Shown one piece after another: positions 49,436 through 63,793 of a stretch of 64,000 nucleotides of DNA (position 1 is the first letter of the stretch; every line of letters begins with the position of its first letter). Below the pieces are notes generated by a model, which was not told the origin of the DNA, made no database searches, and worked only from the letters and a program-made list of their open reading frames with translations. The DNA is from Symsagittifera roscoffensis. Taxonomy: Eukaryota; Xenacoelomorpha; Acoela; Convolutidae. The stretch spans positions 41,182,759 to 41,246,758 of the forward strand of contig NC_087063.1 in assembly GCF_963678635.1 (NCBI RefSeq), read 5' to 3'. The position numbers and the translations under genes were made by a program.

Positions 49436-52255
49436 ATTAGAATAACTAATCCAGATTTTGCACCCACCATCCTAAACCTTATGTCAAGAGACAATTTAGG
49501 AAATAAACAAACAATCATAATACCTAATTGTTTAATTAACGACGACGGATACGACCTCGTAATTACTCCACACAAACAATCAGTAGGATTTATAAGAACC
49601 AAAAGACAAACACTAAGAAAGAAAATTATTAACAAACAAAAACAAATTATTAGGAAACGATTTTAAAAACGAAGAAACGCAATCTCAGAATGAAAAACAA
49701 CCGCAATACAAGAACTTCACAATTAAAAGACTCAATAAACAAAAACCAACAAATCGACGGTCAAATATATTTCACTGACTTGGAAACCACGTCACCAGCA
49801 TCAAAAAAAAGGGAAACCTCGAATAAAAAATTGCTACACAAACAAACCAATACGTTTGTACAATTGGAATCAACCAATAAGACACATTGAAAATTACACT
49901 CTAACAGTCATACAACACAAAAATGATTCAAAATTAACCCAGAAAATTCAGTACTTCCATTCTCAATATCTCCATTAACTGAAGCTCGAGGTCAGGTTCA
50001 ATTTAGCCAAAAATTAATCGCAAATTTATTCGAAAAAGGAAAAAGTTTGTGCACAAGAGAATTTCCCGATGTAAAAATCAAAAGAAAACTTCTTGACCAC
50101 TATCTTAAAGGTATATGTAGTCTCAAATCGCAATATGGAATCTACACAATAGAAATCAAATCACCAAAAGCATTTCATGACAGATATCTCATTCAAACTG
50201 ATGACGTAGATATTGAATTCTCAAAAGTTTTTACACAATACATCAAAAGCATACAACACCAAAACTCAATAAGAGCAAACTCAAAAATGACAAATGATGT
50301 ATTCTCACTTATCTATAAATATTTATTAGAATTGAAGAACCTCAAAGCGGTTCACCAACTCAAACATCTCGAAATACAATTGTACTACAAGAAATACACA
50401 TATTTTCATAAATTTTAAATGCAATCAGAGAAGACCTAACAAATAATGACATAACACAATATGTTAAACCCGATTTACAAAAAATCCTAGCATCGTTCAT
50501 AATCGAATATTTTAGTCATAATATTGATCTTATTGTACAAGCAAGAAAAAATTGTAGACCACAAAATACAGACGACGAAACCGTATTAGCAGAACAATCA
50601 GATTATGTTTGGGCCCTGAATGGTCTCATGAATCATTTATTAATATACCAACAGATATATCAAGTCAAGCAATTAGCATAATCTCTATTGAAAAAGATTA
50701 TGTTAGAGTATACCCACTTACAATTGACGCAACACCTTTAAACTATAATTCATTCTTCCCTGAAAGAACAGGAAATAACAGCTTAAATTCTACATTTATA
50801 AATAATGACAACTTGAATGGAACAAAATCTGAATAAATTTTACAAAACAAGATATACAAACTCCATCACATTTTGTAAGCGAAGAAATTATTGAAACAAT
50901 AACAACAACAGAAGCAGCACGGAGTATTTCACCTATTCAACCCAATTTTAAAACTCCAAAACGAAAAAACCCAACGCTACAACAAACAATTATACAATCC
51001 ACAAAAAAACCCTCTGTTGCACAAAAATATTCGCAAACGGAATTTCCAACGTTCCGATCAGTAACAAAACCATCATACAAACAACAAACATCACACCAAA
51101 ATAATTTTGCAGAACATAATTTTAGCTAAGTAAATGGACCAAAAACAACAAAACCTTCTAAGACAAATACTCAAAACTACTTTTCACAGAGTAAAAATAT
51201 ACCACAAACGAATTCAATTTCAGTAAATTTTCATGATCAACCAAAATTTTTACAGGAATACAGTGAAAATTACCAATTTTTTCAACAAAATAAAAATAAT
51301 ACAAATAGATACCATACCAGGAATCAACCTCTTTATTATACGCCAAATTGTTTTCCATCAGATAATGGAGAATTCTATATTCAAAATCATCAGCGACTTT
51401 ATTCAAGACAAAGACCTCGTTTTTACAGTATTGACCAACCAGATATTTTCGAACCATACACACGAAATACGACCAAATACGACAATCTAGAAATAGTTCA
51501 ACAACTTACAACAATAATTTTCAACAACTAAACTCAGTTAACACACAATCATACCAACCAACTCAAATGCATAACAAAACTCCACTGCCATATTGTTTAC
51601 AGCAACATGAAATAACAAAAAGGCAACTTACAGTATTTTCTCAAATTCCACATGCCGCAGAATCACTACAAATGACTAAGAATCCATACATAATGGGTGG
51701 ATCATCATATCATCAAATAAACCACTGATGGTATTCACAGGCACAGATCCTGAATACTCTTATAGAGGAAGATCACCATACCAAAGACATTTCTCACAAA
51801 ACAGATATAGTCGATCAAATAATCGAAATAGTCAATATTGAACTAACTATTCAAGATCAAACTCAAACCAACCTGATTTTTGTTTGATGTCAGTTCCCAT
51901 TCAAATTCTAGAAATATATTTTTTTTTCAACAAATCGATCCTGAAACTCTTCAAAGAATAGAAATAGAAATATTCCAACGATAGGAATAGACGCTATTCA
52001 TATGATCGAAATCCTAGATATCAAAATAACAGCTCACGCGATTATTATAACAACAGATCAAACTATCACAGATCAAAATATAACAATTATCAAAATAGAT
52101 CACGCGATAATTCAATGAATAGAAATACAAGTTATTACAACAGACAACAAAACTACTCTCAGTCACCATATAGGAATAACACACGTTATCAAAATTCACA
52201 ACAAAATTTCAGGAGTAGTACACCTAAACATCAAAGACAAATAAATCAGGTTTAA
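49436..52255 (+). pseudogene. Ty3/Gypsy-like gag region, unit 1
   Basis: Discontinuous frames: 49481-49666 (Lys-rich), 49690-49890, 50047-50418 (123 codons, helical and charged), 50609-50836, then pieces up to a nucleocapsid-like region at about 51993-52255 rich in Arg, Asn, Tyr and Gln without Cys knuckles (reads RYQNNSSRDYYNN and similar). KPLMVFTGTDPEYS, a capsid N-terminal motif of invertebrate Ty3 elements, is joined almost directly to nucleocapsid-like sequence (51720-51840), so the capsid core is deleted. Unit 1 also has small indels near 51466 and 51700 that break a frame left open in unit 2. Confidence 0.7.
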
Positions 52256-52383
52256 GCAACTGAAGAAACTCAACCAGACCCCCCTGGTATTGATAATAAG
52301 GAAAGCACAGAACTGCCATTTCTCACATTAATTGCGAATCTACAGACAGTGAAAGTGACACAGAAAACACAATTTCAATTAAC

Positions 52384-52803
52384 ATGATACACGTTGAAAA
52401 TGATTACGAACCTATTATATACGACCAACCGATATATTCGTATATCTATCAAAATCATGATCCATTTCTTTTAAACTTTTATAAAAGACCTACAACTAGT
52501 AACAAAACAAAGGAAAAAATAGAAAAAATAGAAAAAATAGAAGAAGAAATAACAGAAGAAAAACCCACAGAATGCTCAAGCACAAATAACATTTATCAAA
52601 ACATTTCTAAAAACCGCAGTTACAAAAAAAACTTATGGACAATTCCACTTCTTTTAGAAAGTCCAAAATCCAAACAATTACAAACACCAGACCTTGAAAT
52701 AGACTTTTTAATAGATTCCGTAGCAGAATCAATTGTTATCAACATTCCCACTTGGAATGAAATAAAAATTCTACACCCAAAATTATTACACTATATGAAA
52801 TAG
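52384..52803 (+). pseudogene. Ty3/Gypsy-like aspartic protease fragment, unit 1
   Basis: 139 codons. The motif FLIDSVAES is at about residues 108-116: the catalytic Asp and Ser remain, but the invariant Gly of DSG is Val, which should disable the enzyme. Upstream, a Lys/Glu-repeat region (EKIEKIEKIEEE) precedes it. The frame stops soon after ILHPKLL. Confidence 0.75.
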
Positions 52804-52834
52804 TAGAATTCATATAAAAGATAAATACACAAGA

Positions 52835-53227
52835 ATGAAAAACACAGCTTTGACATTTTTCCAAAGAACAAACAAACAACCACCATTTTTCTCTAAATTT
52901 TACCTCATATACAATCAGGATTGGAAACACCTGAAACCACTATCAGGAAATATGTATAACTTCTCAATCAAACAAGTTCCTCAATATGATAAAGAACAAA
53001 ATAAACAACATCTCTTTATGTCTGACCTTGAATTCAGACCAATTCATAAATTTTTCCGAGTAACAATTTCATCTATCAAATACATGAAAGACTCAATTTC
53101 AGATATGATTTCTTTTCATATAAATAACAACTCTCCATATAAAATAACATGGAGAGATGTTTATCTAAAATTATACAAAAAAGATCTATTCCCTTTAATA
53201 GAAAAGAAAACCTCGCCAATAATATAA
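52835..53227 (+). pseudogene. Post-protease reading frame, unit 1; reverse transcriptase deleted
   Basis: 130 codons (TALTFFQRTNKQPPFFSKFY...). This is the linker normally found between protease and reverse transcriptase. No palm motif (F/YxDD) or RNase H signature follows: within about 150 bp the sequence passes directly into pre-integrase sequence, so well over 1 kb has been lost. Confidence 0.6.
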
Positions 53228-54790
53228 ATTTATCAGGACCACCAGAAAATGATTCAAAATATACAATAAATTATGTTTTTAACCTTCATGACCCACTAGA
53301 TACAATACATCCATCAAAAATTGAAATTGAAAACAGTTTTCTCCCTACAACAGAAAAAAAAACACTCGAATTATTACAGAAATATCAAAAACTTGATCCA
53401 ATTATTAGACAATTAAAATCTTGGCACAAATATAAAACCAAGCCAATTAAAGCCGATACCACCATTCTAGGAAATAAAACCCTTCTCAGGTATTTCATAA
53501 AATATAACAATACCTCTATCATCGAAAACACACATATTCTAGAATACCAAACATCTGATATCAAAGTACCCTGCCTATCTTTAAGTATGATGCTTATAGC
53601 TTTTCATACCTATCGCCCTTTACACACTAAAAGACACTCAGGAGCAGAGAAAACATACTCAAACTTTAAGCAAAATTTTTATTTCCCAAATGCACCAATT
53701 TGGATAAAAGTAATATGCAATGTCAATAAAACAAACCATACCCAAACCAAAAACAAATCGCAGAAAAACAAGATTTTAAACGACAAAGTCTATACTTCAA
53801 TCACAGAATTTCACTCGATACAAAAGGACCAATATCACCATCTTCAGAAGAAAACTCATATATAATGGTCATAGTCGATGCATTCACACACTACGTAGCA
53901 CTTAAACCAGTACCTCATTGTAAAGCTTATCAGCATATACAACTCTTTATGAACACTGGATAGCAAAATTCGGTTTACCCCAAATCCTTGTCACAGATAA
54001 TGGCACTGAATTTATAAATAACGAAATCATTACACTATGCCACCTATATAATATTAAACACAAACCACGTACATCTCATGCACCATGGACTAATGGATTA
54101 GTCGAAGGCATGAACCGTTCATTACAAGAATATCTTAGATGTATGATTAACGGAACTGACACACGATATACTGAATGGTCAACATATGTAAAAGTATTGC
54201 CATTATCTTATAACTCACAAATAACAACAACTTTGGGACTATCACCCTATGAAATGGTTTTTAACCAAAAATCAAGAAAACCGATAATGTTCACAGCCAA
54301 TTCTTCAAAAAATACACAAGGTTATTGCTAACCCACTAGAGAATCAATATGTTATAATCTACCACTACATACCCACGATGAAGATCACTTTCATCATCCA
54401 CAAATTTTAAAATTAGCTTCCAGTACACACATCGAATGGAATTTAAACAGAGATAAAAAACACAACGAATTTTACCAGAAGGTAACAAAAAAAATTGTTA
54501 CAAAGACAAAATATCAATTCCCAAATAAATTCTCCATTTACCCCAGCTACAAATTTAAAATCGGAACATACGTTTTAATTCCAAATTTTACAACACAAAA
54601 AGGAATTTCTAAAAAACTACAACCACTCCGAAAAGGACCATATCAAATAATTGATAAATCCACTGATGTAACATACAGACCTAAACAAAAAAATCGTTCA
54701 ACACCGAAACAGTCTTTTACCTTATTATCCGAAAGAGTACGCTCTTCGCGAACTGACTCAATTATACCTTTTTACAGGACTTAAAGTTAT
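53149..54790 (+). pseudogene. Ty3/Gypsy-like integrase, frameshifted, unit 1
   Basis: The frame at 53149-53865 holds the N-terminal part (LQKYQKLDPIIRQLKSW, then HTKRHSGAEKTYSNF with the two zinc His); the CxxC half of the finger is damaged. The core is spread over other frames: ISLDTKGPIS and MVIVDAFTHYVALKPVPHC (53806-53925), a stop in MNTG*, VTDNGTEFINNEI (about 53990), and WTNGLVEGMNRSLQEYL (54090-54130). The three DDE acidic residues are all still readable. A GPY-type C-terminal domain (PLRKGPYQIIDKSTDVTY) lies at about 54620-54680. Several frameshifts and stops make it non-functional. Confidence 0.8.
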
Positions 54791-56180
54791 TCAAAAAAAT
54801 TCAGATCACAAACAAAATCAAAACACTGATATGAACCCTATCCAAAAAATCAATAAATTAAAATGAAAAAGAACTTCCCAAACAAACATCAAAAAACGTA
54901 GACGACAAAAAGATAATTCGAACAGGAAGGAAAAATCAAAATTAGAAGAAAAAATTCTAGCACAAGATCAAACAGAAAAATCTCCACATAGACAATCATC
55001 GCGACTTCGAAATCAGCCACGCAAAGCTTACGATTCATTCATCCAACAATCTAAAATATTAAAGAATGTTGAATTTCAGAAACCACTTTAAAATTAATTA
55101 ACAGTTTCACCTCTTGAAATTATATTCATAAACCAAACATTTTCTCAAAATTCATGCTGAAAAGCAATTGAACAAATTAGTGCGAATTCAGCCAATCAGA
55201 AACCTTTCCGAACATCACTTCACTTTTGACACGACTTCTTTAGCCGACAAACAATCACCTCCAAACCAATATATAACTATAACTAAAGGACTTCCAGGTC
55301 AAAAACAAGCAAACCGCTAAATAGTGACTTCTGAAAAATGCAGGTTTCAATATTACAACCCTCCCCTATCAAGCAGTACAAAGATTAACAATTTTGTCCC
55401 AACTTAGACCTCAAAAACGCCTCAGGCAAAAAATTAAATTAGCCTAAAGAACAAAATGGACATGATCATTTAGCCTAAAGTACGAATATCTCTTAGATAC
55501 CCCCAATCATCCAATAAAAAACAACAAAACCAGGAAGACCCTTGAAATCCCTCCAAACTTTCCTTCAACAAAAATTGCCGAAATCCAACCCACTTGTCAA
55601 AAAATTAATAAATAAACCAACCACACTCGACTTTAGCCTTGAAAAAAAACCCCAATTCGACGAAACGAATCATTTCTTCAAATGCTTCTTTCTCGAACAG
55701 TCAACAAATTTCAAAATAATCTTTCAAACCTTTTTTCAATACGTTCAAATTTTTTCAAACTTGGTATAATCTTAATATCCGATATTTTAGAAATATTCCT
55801 CCTCTCCCGGATCATTTTTTGCAACTTTTTTTATCATTTTTTATTCCCTAGCCCAAACCTACAAAAATGTTTCCAAAATCATTGACCACCTTCTCAGGTA
55901 CGATACTTCAAATAACTATCTAAATGTTCCAACATCAATTCAGTAGAACAAATGTTTTTCTTCTTTTTATATAATTTCTCACGTTTTTGACATCCCCCAT
56001 AATGACAAAATGCAAATTTATAAAAAAAGGTTATTCTAATCTTCGCATTAGCAACAGTACTTTTAATAATTTTCATTCCAGAATTTCACAAAAAACACAA
56101 AATTTCCTCATAAATACTAATTTTTCCAAAACTTTCCAAAATTGATAATCAACAACCACCACATCAGTCCCCACCAACAA
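54791..56180 (+). other. Tail of unit 1: 3' end of one element and probable leader of the next
   Basis: After a basic RSSRLRNQPRKAY-like tail (about 55005-55035) the sequence is non-coding, AT-rich and pyrimidine-poor. The last 100 bp (about 56110-56180) read as the beginning of a Pro/Gln/Thr-rich frame, cut off at the duplication junction. I could not define an LTR pair inside the unit. Confidence 0.5.
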
Positions 56181-57118
56181 CTAACTCGCATAAACCGGTG
56201 TACACTAGATCTATTTAGACCTATTGTGTGCACTAGATCTATTGAGACTGATAAAAACATAAAAACAACACTTGTCGTTTTCCGTAAATCAGCTGTAAAT
56301 TAAATCACATCTTGAAAAAATATTTATTGAATATAAAATACAAAAATTAGTTAGTATAAATCATACATCGTTAATATATATGATTCATCTCTTCAGCCCA
56401 GCTTCATCACCTAAAACATAACAGCATTTCTTAAAAACTAACAATCATCAAAACTAAAACTCAACCTTAACCTTTTATCAATAAACTATCAAGGCTTATC
56501 CTTGTTTTCACTTAAGTAATTTCCTTCTAAATAACAGATCATCAAGGCTTCCCTTGTATCTTTAAATTAAGTTAAGCTATATCTAAATTTATAAATTTCT
56601 CAAAATCTAAATTTCTGATCGTCAAGGCCTATCCTTGGATCAAATAGAACAGTTTTGTTCTCCCCCTCCCAATTTAATTATTGTCTAACGACCTCAAACG
56701 TCAATTCTCTACCCAACCCTTATCAAAGACCCAGAATTAACAGAAATTTTTCACAAAAACTAACCATTTTAATTAGGATAGACAGTGAAGAATCTCGGTT
56801 ACTCATCCTTCACTTCATCTACTTCCTCTTTGATGACCCAGGCTAAAACACTTAAACTTAGTACGTCATAAAATAGTATCTAACGAACTAATGCGTTCTT
56901 ATTATACCTGAACGTTGTGGATCGATGTACTATTCTCCAACCCTTGATCACAAAACACAACCCCTAAGTAAGATTAGGTAGGTCTATCTTAGCTTAGAAT
57001 TAGTCACGAGAAAGTAAAAATCATTCTCAGGAATCGATATACGCTTTTCTCTCCAACCCAACATTACGAGCCAAGTTAAGTTAACCACAAAAAATTGTAA
57101 GACTTAACAGTTTAAGAC

Positions 57119-59937
57119 ATTAGAATAACTAATCCAGATTTTGCACCCACCATCCTAAACCTTATGTCAAGAGACAATTTAGGAAATAAACAAACAATCA
57201 TAATACCTAATTGTTTAATTAACGACGACGGATACGACCTCGTAATTACTCCACACAAACAATCAGTAGGATTTATAAGAACCAAAAGACAAACACTAAG
57301 AAAGAAAATTATTAACAAACAAAAACAAATTATTAGGAAACGATTTTAAAAACGAAGAAACGCAATCTCAGAATGAAAAACAACCGCAATACAAGAACTT
57401 CACAATTAAAAGACTCAATAAACAAAAACCAACAAATCGACGGTCAAATATATTTCACTGACTTGGAAACCACGTCACCAGCATCAAAAAAAAGGGAAAC
57501 CTCGAATAAAAAATTGCTACACAAACAAACCAATACGTTTGTACAATTGGAATCAACCAATAAGACACATTGAAAATTACACTCTAACAGTCATACAACA
57601 CAAAAATGATTCAAAATTAACCCAGAAAATTCAGTACTTCCATTCTCAATATCTCCATTAACTGAAGCTCGAGGTCAGGTTCAATTTAGCCAAAAATTAA
57701 TCGCAAATTTATTCGAAAAAGGAAAAAGTTTGTGCACAAGAGAATTTCCCGATGTAAAAATCAAAAGAAAACTTCTTGACCACTATCTTAAAGGTATATG
57801 TAGTCTCAAATCGCAATATGGAATCTACACAATAGAAATCAAATCACCAAAAGCATTTCATGACAGATATCTCATTCAAACTGATGACGTAGATATTGAA
57901 TTCTCAAAAGTTTTTACACAATACATCAAAAGCATACAACACCAAAACTCAATAAGAGCAAATTCAAAAATGACAAATGATGTATTCTCACTTATCTATA
58001 AATATTTATTAGAATTGAAGAACCTCAAAGCGGTTCACCAACTCAAACATCTCGAAATACAATTGTACTACAAGAAATACACATATTTTCATAAATTTTA
58101 AATGCAATCAGAGAAGACCTAACAAATAATGACATAACACAATATGTTAAACCCGATTTACAAAAAATCCTAGCATCGTTCATAATCGAATATTTTAGTC
58201 ATAATATTGATCTTATTGTACAAGCAAGAAAAAATTGTAGACCACAAAATACAGACGACGAAACCGTATTAGCAGAACAATCAGATTATGTTTGGGCCCT
58301 GAATGGTCTCATGAATCATTTATTAATATACCAACAGATATATCAAGTCAAGCAATTAGCATAATATCTATTGAAAAAGATTATGTTAGAGTATACCCAC
58401 TTACAATTGACGCAACACCTTTAAACTATAATTCATTCTTCCCTGAAAGAACAGGAAATAACAGCTTAAATTCTACATTTATAAATAATGACAACTTGAA
58501 TGGAACAAAATCTGAATAAATTTTACAAAACAAGATATACAAACTCCATCACATTTTGTAAGCGAAGAAATTATTGAAACAATAACAACAACAGAAGCAG
58601 CACGGAGTATTTCACCTATTCAACCCAATTTTAAAACTCCAAAACGAAAAAACCCAACGCTACAACAAACAATTATACAATCCACAAAAAAACCCTCTGT
58701 TGCACAAAAATATTCGCAAACGGAATTTCCAACGTTCCGATCAGTAACAAAACCATCATACAAACAACAAACATCACACCAAAATAATTTTGCAGAACAT
58801 AATTTTAGCTAAGTAAATGGACCAAAAACAACAAAACCTTCTAAGACAAATACTCAAAACTACTTTTCACAGAGTAAAAATATACCACAAACGAATTCAA
58901 TTTCAGTAAATTTTCATGATCAACCAAAATTTTTACAGGAATACAGTGAAAATTACCAATTTTTTCAACAAAATAAAAATAATACAAATAGATACCATAC
59001 CAGGAATCAACCTCTTTATTATACGCCAAATTGTTTTCCATCAGATAATGGAGAATTCTATATTCAAAATCATCAGCGACTTTATTCAAGACAAAGACCT
59101 CGTTTTTACAGTATTGACCAACCAGATATTTTCGAACCATACACACGAAATGAACAAATACGACAATCTAGAAATAGTTCAACAACTTACAACAATAATT
59201 TTCAACAACTAAACTCAGTTAACACACAATCATACCAACCAACTCAAATGCATAACAAAACTCCACTGCCATATTGTTTACAGCAACATGAAATAACAAA
59301 AAGGCAACTTACAGTATTTTCTCAAATTCCACATGCCGCAGAATCACTACAAATGACTAAGAATCCATACACAATGGGTGGATCATCAATATCATCAAAT
59401 AAACCACTGATGGTATTCACAGGCACAGATCCTGAATACTCATATAGAGGAAGATCACCATACCAAAGACATTTCTCACAAAACAGATATAGTCGATCAA
59501 ATAATCGAAATAGTCAATATTGAACTAACTATTCAAGATCAAACTCAAACCAACCTGATTTTTGTTTGATGTCAGTTCCCATTCAAATTCTAGAAATATA
59601 TTTTTTTTTCAACAAATCGATCCTGAAACTCTTCAAAGAATAGAAATAGAAATATTCCAACGATAGGAATAGACGCTATTCATATGATCGAAATCCTAGA
59701 TATCAAAATAACAGCTCACGCGATTATTATAACAACAGATCAAACTATCACAGATCAAAATATAACAATTATCAAAATAGATCACGCGATAATTCAATGA
59801 ATAGAAATACAAGTTATTACAACAGACAACAAAACTACTCTCAGTCACCATATAGGAATAACACACGTTATCAAAATTCACAACAAAATTTCAGGAGTAG
59901 TACACCTAAACATCAAAGACAAATAAATCAGGTTTAA
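57119..59937 (+). pseudogene. Ty3/Gypsy-like gag region, unit 2
   Basis: Same fragments as in unit 1, shifted by 7682-7683 bp (57164-57349, 57373-57573, 57730-58101, 58292-58519). Here the capsid-to-nucleocapsid piece at 59248-59523 stays open for 91 codons (MHNKTPLPYCLQ... to NNRNSQY), so unit 1 has the derived indels. Confidence 0.7.
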
Positions 59938-60065
59938 GCAACTGAAGAAACTCAACCAGACCCCCCTGGTATTGATAATAAGGAAAGCACAGAACTGCCA
60001 TTTCTCACATTAATTGCGAATCTACAGACAGTGAAAGTGACACAGAAAACACAATTTCAATTAAC

Positions 60066-60485
60066 ATGATACACGTTGAAAATGATTACGAACCTATTAT
60101 ATACGACCAACCGATATATTCGTATATCTATCAAAATCATGATCCATTTCTTTTAAACTTTTATAAAAGACCTACAACTAGTAACAAAACAAAGGAAAAA
60201 ATAGAAAAAATAGAAAAAATAGAAGAAGAAATAACAGAAGAAAAACCCACAGAATGCTCAAGCACAAATAACATTTATCAAAACATTTCTAAAAACCGCA
60301 GTTACAAAAAAAACTTATGGACAATTCCACTTCTTTTAGAAAGTCCAAAATCCAAACAATTACAAACACCAGACCTTGAAATAGACTTTTTAATAGATTC
60401 CGTAGCAGAATCAATTGTTATCAACATTCCCACTTGGAATGAAATAAAAATTCTACACCCAAAATTATTACACTATATGAAATAG
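60066..60485 (+). pseudogene. Ty3/Gypsy-like aspartic protease fragment, unit 2
   Basis: The translation is the same as unit 1, including the DSV in place of DSG, so this lesion predates the duplication. Confidence 0.75.
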
Positions 60486-60516
60486 TAGAATTCATATAAA
60501 AGATAAATACACAAGA

Positions 60517-60909
60517 ATGAAAAACACAGCTTTGACATTTTTCCAAAGAACAAACAAACAACCACCATTTTTCTCTAAATTTTACCTCATATACAATCAG
60601 GATTGGAAACACCTGAAACCACTATCAGGAAATATGTATAACTTCTCAATCAAACAAGTTCCTCAATATGATAAAGAACAAAATAAACAACATCTCTTTA
60701 TGTCTGACCTTGAATTCAGACCAATTCATAAATTTTTCCGAGTAACAATTTCATCTATCAAATACATGAAAGACTCAATTTCAGATATGATTTCTTTTCA
60801 TATAAATAACAACTCTCCATATAAAATAACATGGAGAGATGTTTATCTAAAATTATACAAAAAAGATCTATTCCCTTTAATAGAAAAGAAAACCTCGCCA
60901 ATAATATAA
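60517..60909 (+). pseudogene. Post-protease reading frame, unit 2; reverse transcriptase deleted
   Basis: Same translation and same deletion end as unit 1, confirming one ancestral deletion event. Confidence 0.6.
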
Positions 60910-62462
60910 ATTTATCAGGACCACCAGAAAATGATTCAAAATATACAATAAATTATGTTTTTAACCTTCATGACCCACTAGATACAATACATCCATCAAA
61001 AATTGAAATTGAAAACAGTTTTCTCCCTACAACAGAAAAAAAAACACTCGAATTATTACAGAAATATCAAAAACTTGATCCAATTATTAGACAATTAAAA
61101 TCTTGGCACAAATATAAAACCAAGCCAATTAAAGCCGATACCACCATTCTAGGAAATAAAACCCTTCTCAGGTATTTCATAAAATATAACAATACCTCTA
61201 TCATCGAAAACACACATATTCTAGAATACCAAACATCTGATATCAAAGTACCCTGCCTATCTTTAAGTATGATGCTTATAGCTTTTCATACCTATCGCCC
61301 TTTACACACTAAAAGACACTCAGGAGCAGAGAAAACATACTCAAACTTTAAGCTAAATTTTTATTTCCCAAATGCACCAATTTGGATAAAAGTAATATGC
61401 AATGTCAATAAAACAAACCATACCCAAACCAAAAACAAATCGCAGAAAAACAAGATTTTAAAGGACAAAGTCTATACTTCAATCACAGAATTTCACTCGA
61501 TACAAAAGGACCAATATCACCATCTTCAGAAGAAAACTCATATATAATGGTCATAGTCGATGCATTCACACACTACGTAGCACTTAAACCAGTACCTCAT
61601 TGTAAAGCTTATCAGCATATACAACTCTTTATGAACACTGGATAGCAAAATTCGGTTTACCCCAAATCCTTGTCACAGATAATGGCACTGAATTTATAAA
61701 TAACGAAATCATTACACTATGCCACCTATATAATATTAAACACAAACCACGTACATCTCATGCACCATGGACTAATGGATTAGTCGAAGGCATGAACCGT
61801 TCATTACAAGAATATCTTAGATGTATGATTAACGGAACTGACACACGATATACTGAATGGTCAACATATGTAAAAGTATTGCCATTATCTTATAACTCAC
61901 AAATAACAACAACTTTGGGACTATCACCCTATGAAATGGTTTTTAACCAAAAATCAAGAAAACCGATAATGTTCACAGCCAATTCTTCAAAAAATACACA
62001 AGGTTATTGCTAACCCACTAGAGAATCAATATGTTATAATCTACCACTACATACCCACGATGAAGATCACTTTCATCATCCACAAATTTTAAAATTAGCT
62101 TCCAGTACACACATCGAATGGAATTTAAACAGATATAAAAAACACAACGAATTTTACCAGAAGGTAACAAAAAAAATTGTTACAAAGACAAAATATCAAT
62201 TCCCAAATAAATTCTCCATTTACCCCAGCTACAAATTTAAAATCGGAACATACGTTTTAATTCCAAATTTTACAACACAAAAAGGAATTTCTAAAAAACT
62301 ACAACCACTCCGAAAAGGACCATATCAAATAATTGATAAATCCACTGATGTAACATACAGACCTAAACAAAAAAATCGTTCAACACCGAAACAGTCTTTT
62401 ACCTTATTATCCGAAAGAGTACGCTCTTCGCGAACTGACTCAATTATACCTTTTTACAGGAC
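60831..62462 (+). pseudogene. Ty3/Gypsy-like integrase, frameshifted, unit 2
   Basis: As in unit 1, with the substitutions NFKQNF to NFKLNF and ILNDK to ILKDK in the N-terminal frame. The core fragment with the catalytic Glu (61792-62013) is unchanged. Confidence 0.8.
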
Positions 62463-63793
62463 TTAAAGTTATTCAAAAAAATTCAGATCACAAACAAAAT
62501 CAAAACACTGATATGAACCCTATCCAAAAAATCAATAAATTAAAATGAAAAAGAACTTCCCAAACAAACATCAAAAAACGTAGACGACAAAAAGATAATT
62601 CGAACAGGAAGGAAAAATCAAAATTAGAAGAAAAAATTCTAGCACAAGATCAAACAGAAAAATCTCCACATAGACAATCATCGCGACTTCGAAATCAGCC
62701 ACGCAAAGCTTACGATTCATTCATCCAACAATCTAAAATATTAAAGAATGTTGAATTTCAGAAACCACTTTAAAATTAATTAACAGTTTCACCTCTTGAA
62801 ATTATATTCATAAACCAAACATTTTCTCAAAATTCATGCTGAAAAGCAATTGAACAAATTAGTGCAAATTCAGCCAATCAGAAACCTTTCCGAACATCAC
62901 TTCACTTTTGACACGACTTCTTTAGCCGACAAACAATCACCTCCAAACCAATATATAACTATAACTAAAGGACTTCCAGGTCAAAAACAAGCAAACCGCT
63001 AAATAGTGACTTCTGAAAAATGCAGGTTTCAATATTACAACCCTCCCCTATCAAGCAGTACAAAGATTAACAATTTTGTCCCAACTTAGACATCAAAAAC
63101 GCCTCAGGCAAAAAATTAAATTAGCCTAAAGAACAAAATGGACATGATCATTTAGCCTAAAGTACGAATATCTCTTAGATACCCCCAATCATCCAATAAA
63201 AAACAACAAAACCAGGAAGACCCTTGAAATCCCTCCAAACTTTCCTTCAACAAAAATTGCCGAAATCCAACCCACTTGTCAAAAAATTAATAAATAAACC
63301 AACCACACTCGACTTTAGCCTTGAAAAAAACCCCAATTCGACGAAACGAATCATTTCTTCAAATGCTTCTTTCTCGAACAGTCAACAAATTTCAAAATAA
63401 TCTTTCAAACCTTTTTTCAATACGTTCAAATTTTTTCAAACTTGGTATAATCTTAATATCCGATATTTTAGAAATATTCCTCCTCTCCCGGATCATTTTT
63501 TGCAACTTTTTTTATCATTTTTTATTCCCTAGCCCAAACCTACAAAAATGTTTCCAAAATCATTGACCACCTTCTCAGGTACGATACTTCAAATAACTAT
63601 CTAAATGTTCCAACATCAATTCAGTAGAACAAATGTTTTTCTTCTTTTTATATAATTTCTCACGTTTTTGACATCCCCCATAATGACAAAATGCAAATTT
63701 ATAAAAAAAGGTTATTCTAATCTTCGCATTAGCAACAGTATTTTAATAATTTTCATTCCAGAATTTCACAAAAAACACAAAATTTCCTCATAA

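Larger units (their letters stand above)
48498..56180 (+). repeat. Tandem duplication, unit 1 (7683 bp, decayed Ty3/Gypsy-like element)
   Basis: Begins CTAACTCGCATAAACC and is repeated head to tail from 56181. The unit contains a non-coding head (48498-49435), decayed gag, protease, a short stretch that follows it, integrase, and a tail (about 54800-56180) that seems to be the end of one element plus the leader of another. Reverse transcriptase and most of RNase H are absent. The right boundary falls inside a reading frame that continues only after unit 2, at 63861. Confidence 0.95.

Noticed and set aside
51158..51463. Minus-strand 101-codon frame (again at 58841-59146)
   Set aside because: It is the antisense shadow of the decayed gag region; the plus strand carries the recognisable element sequence.
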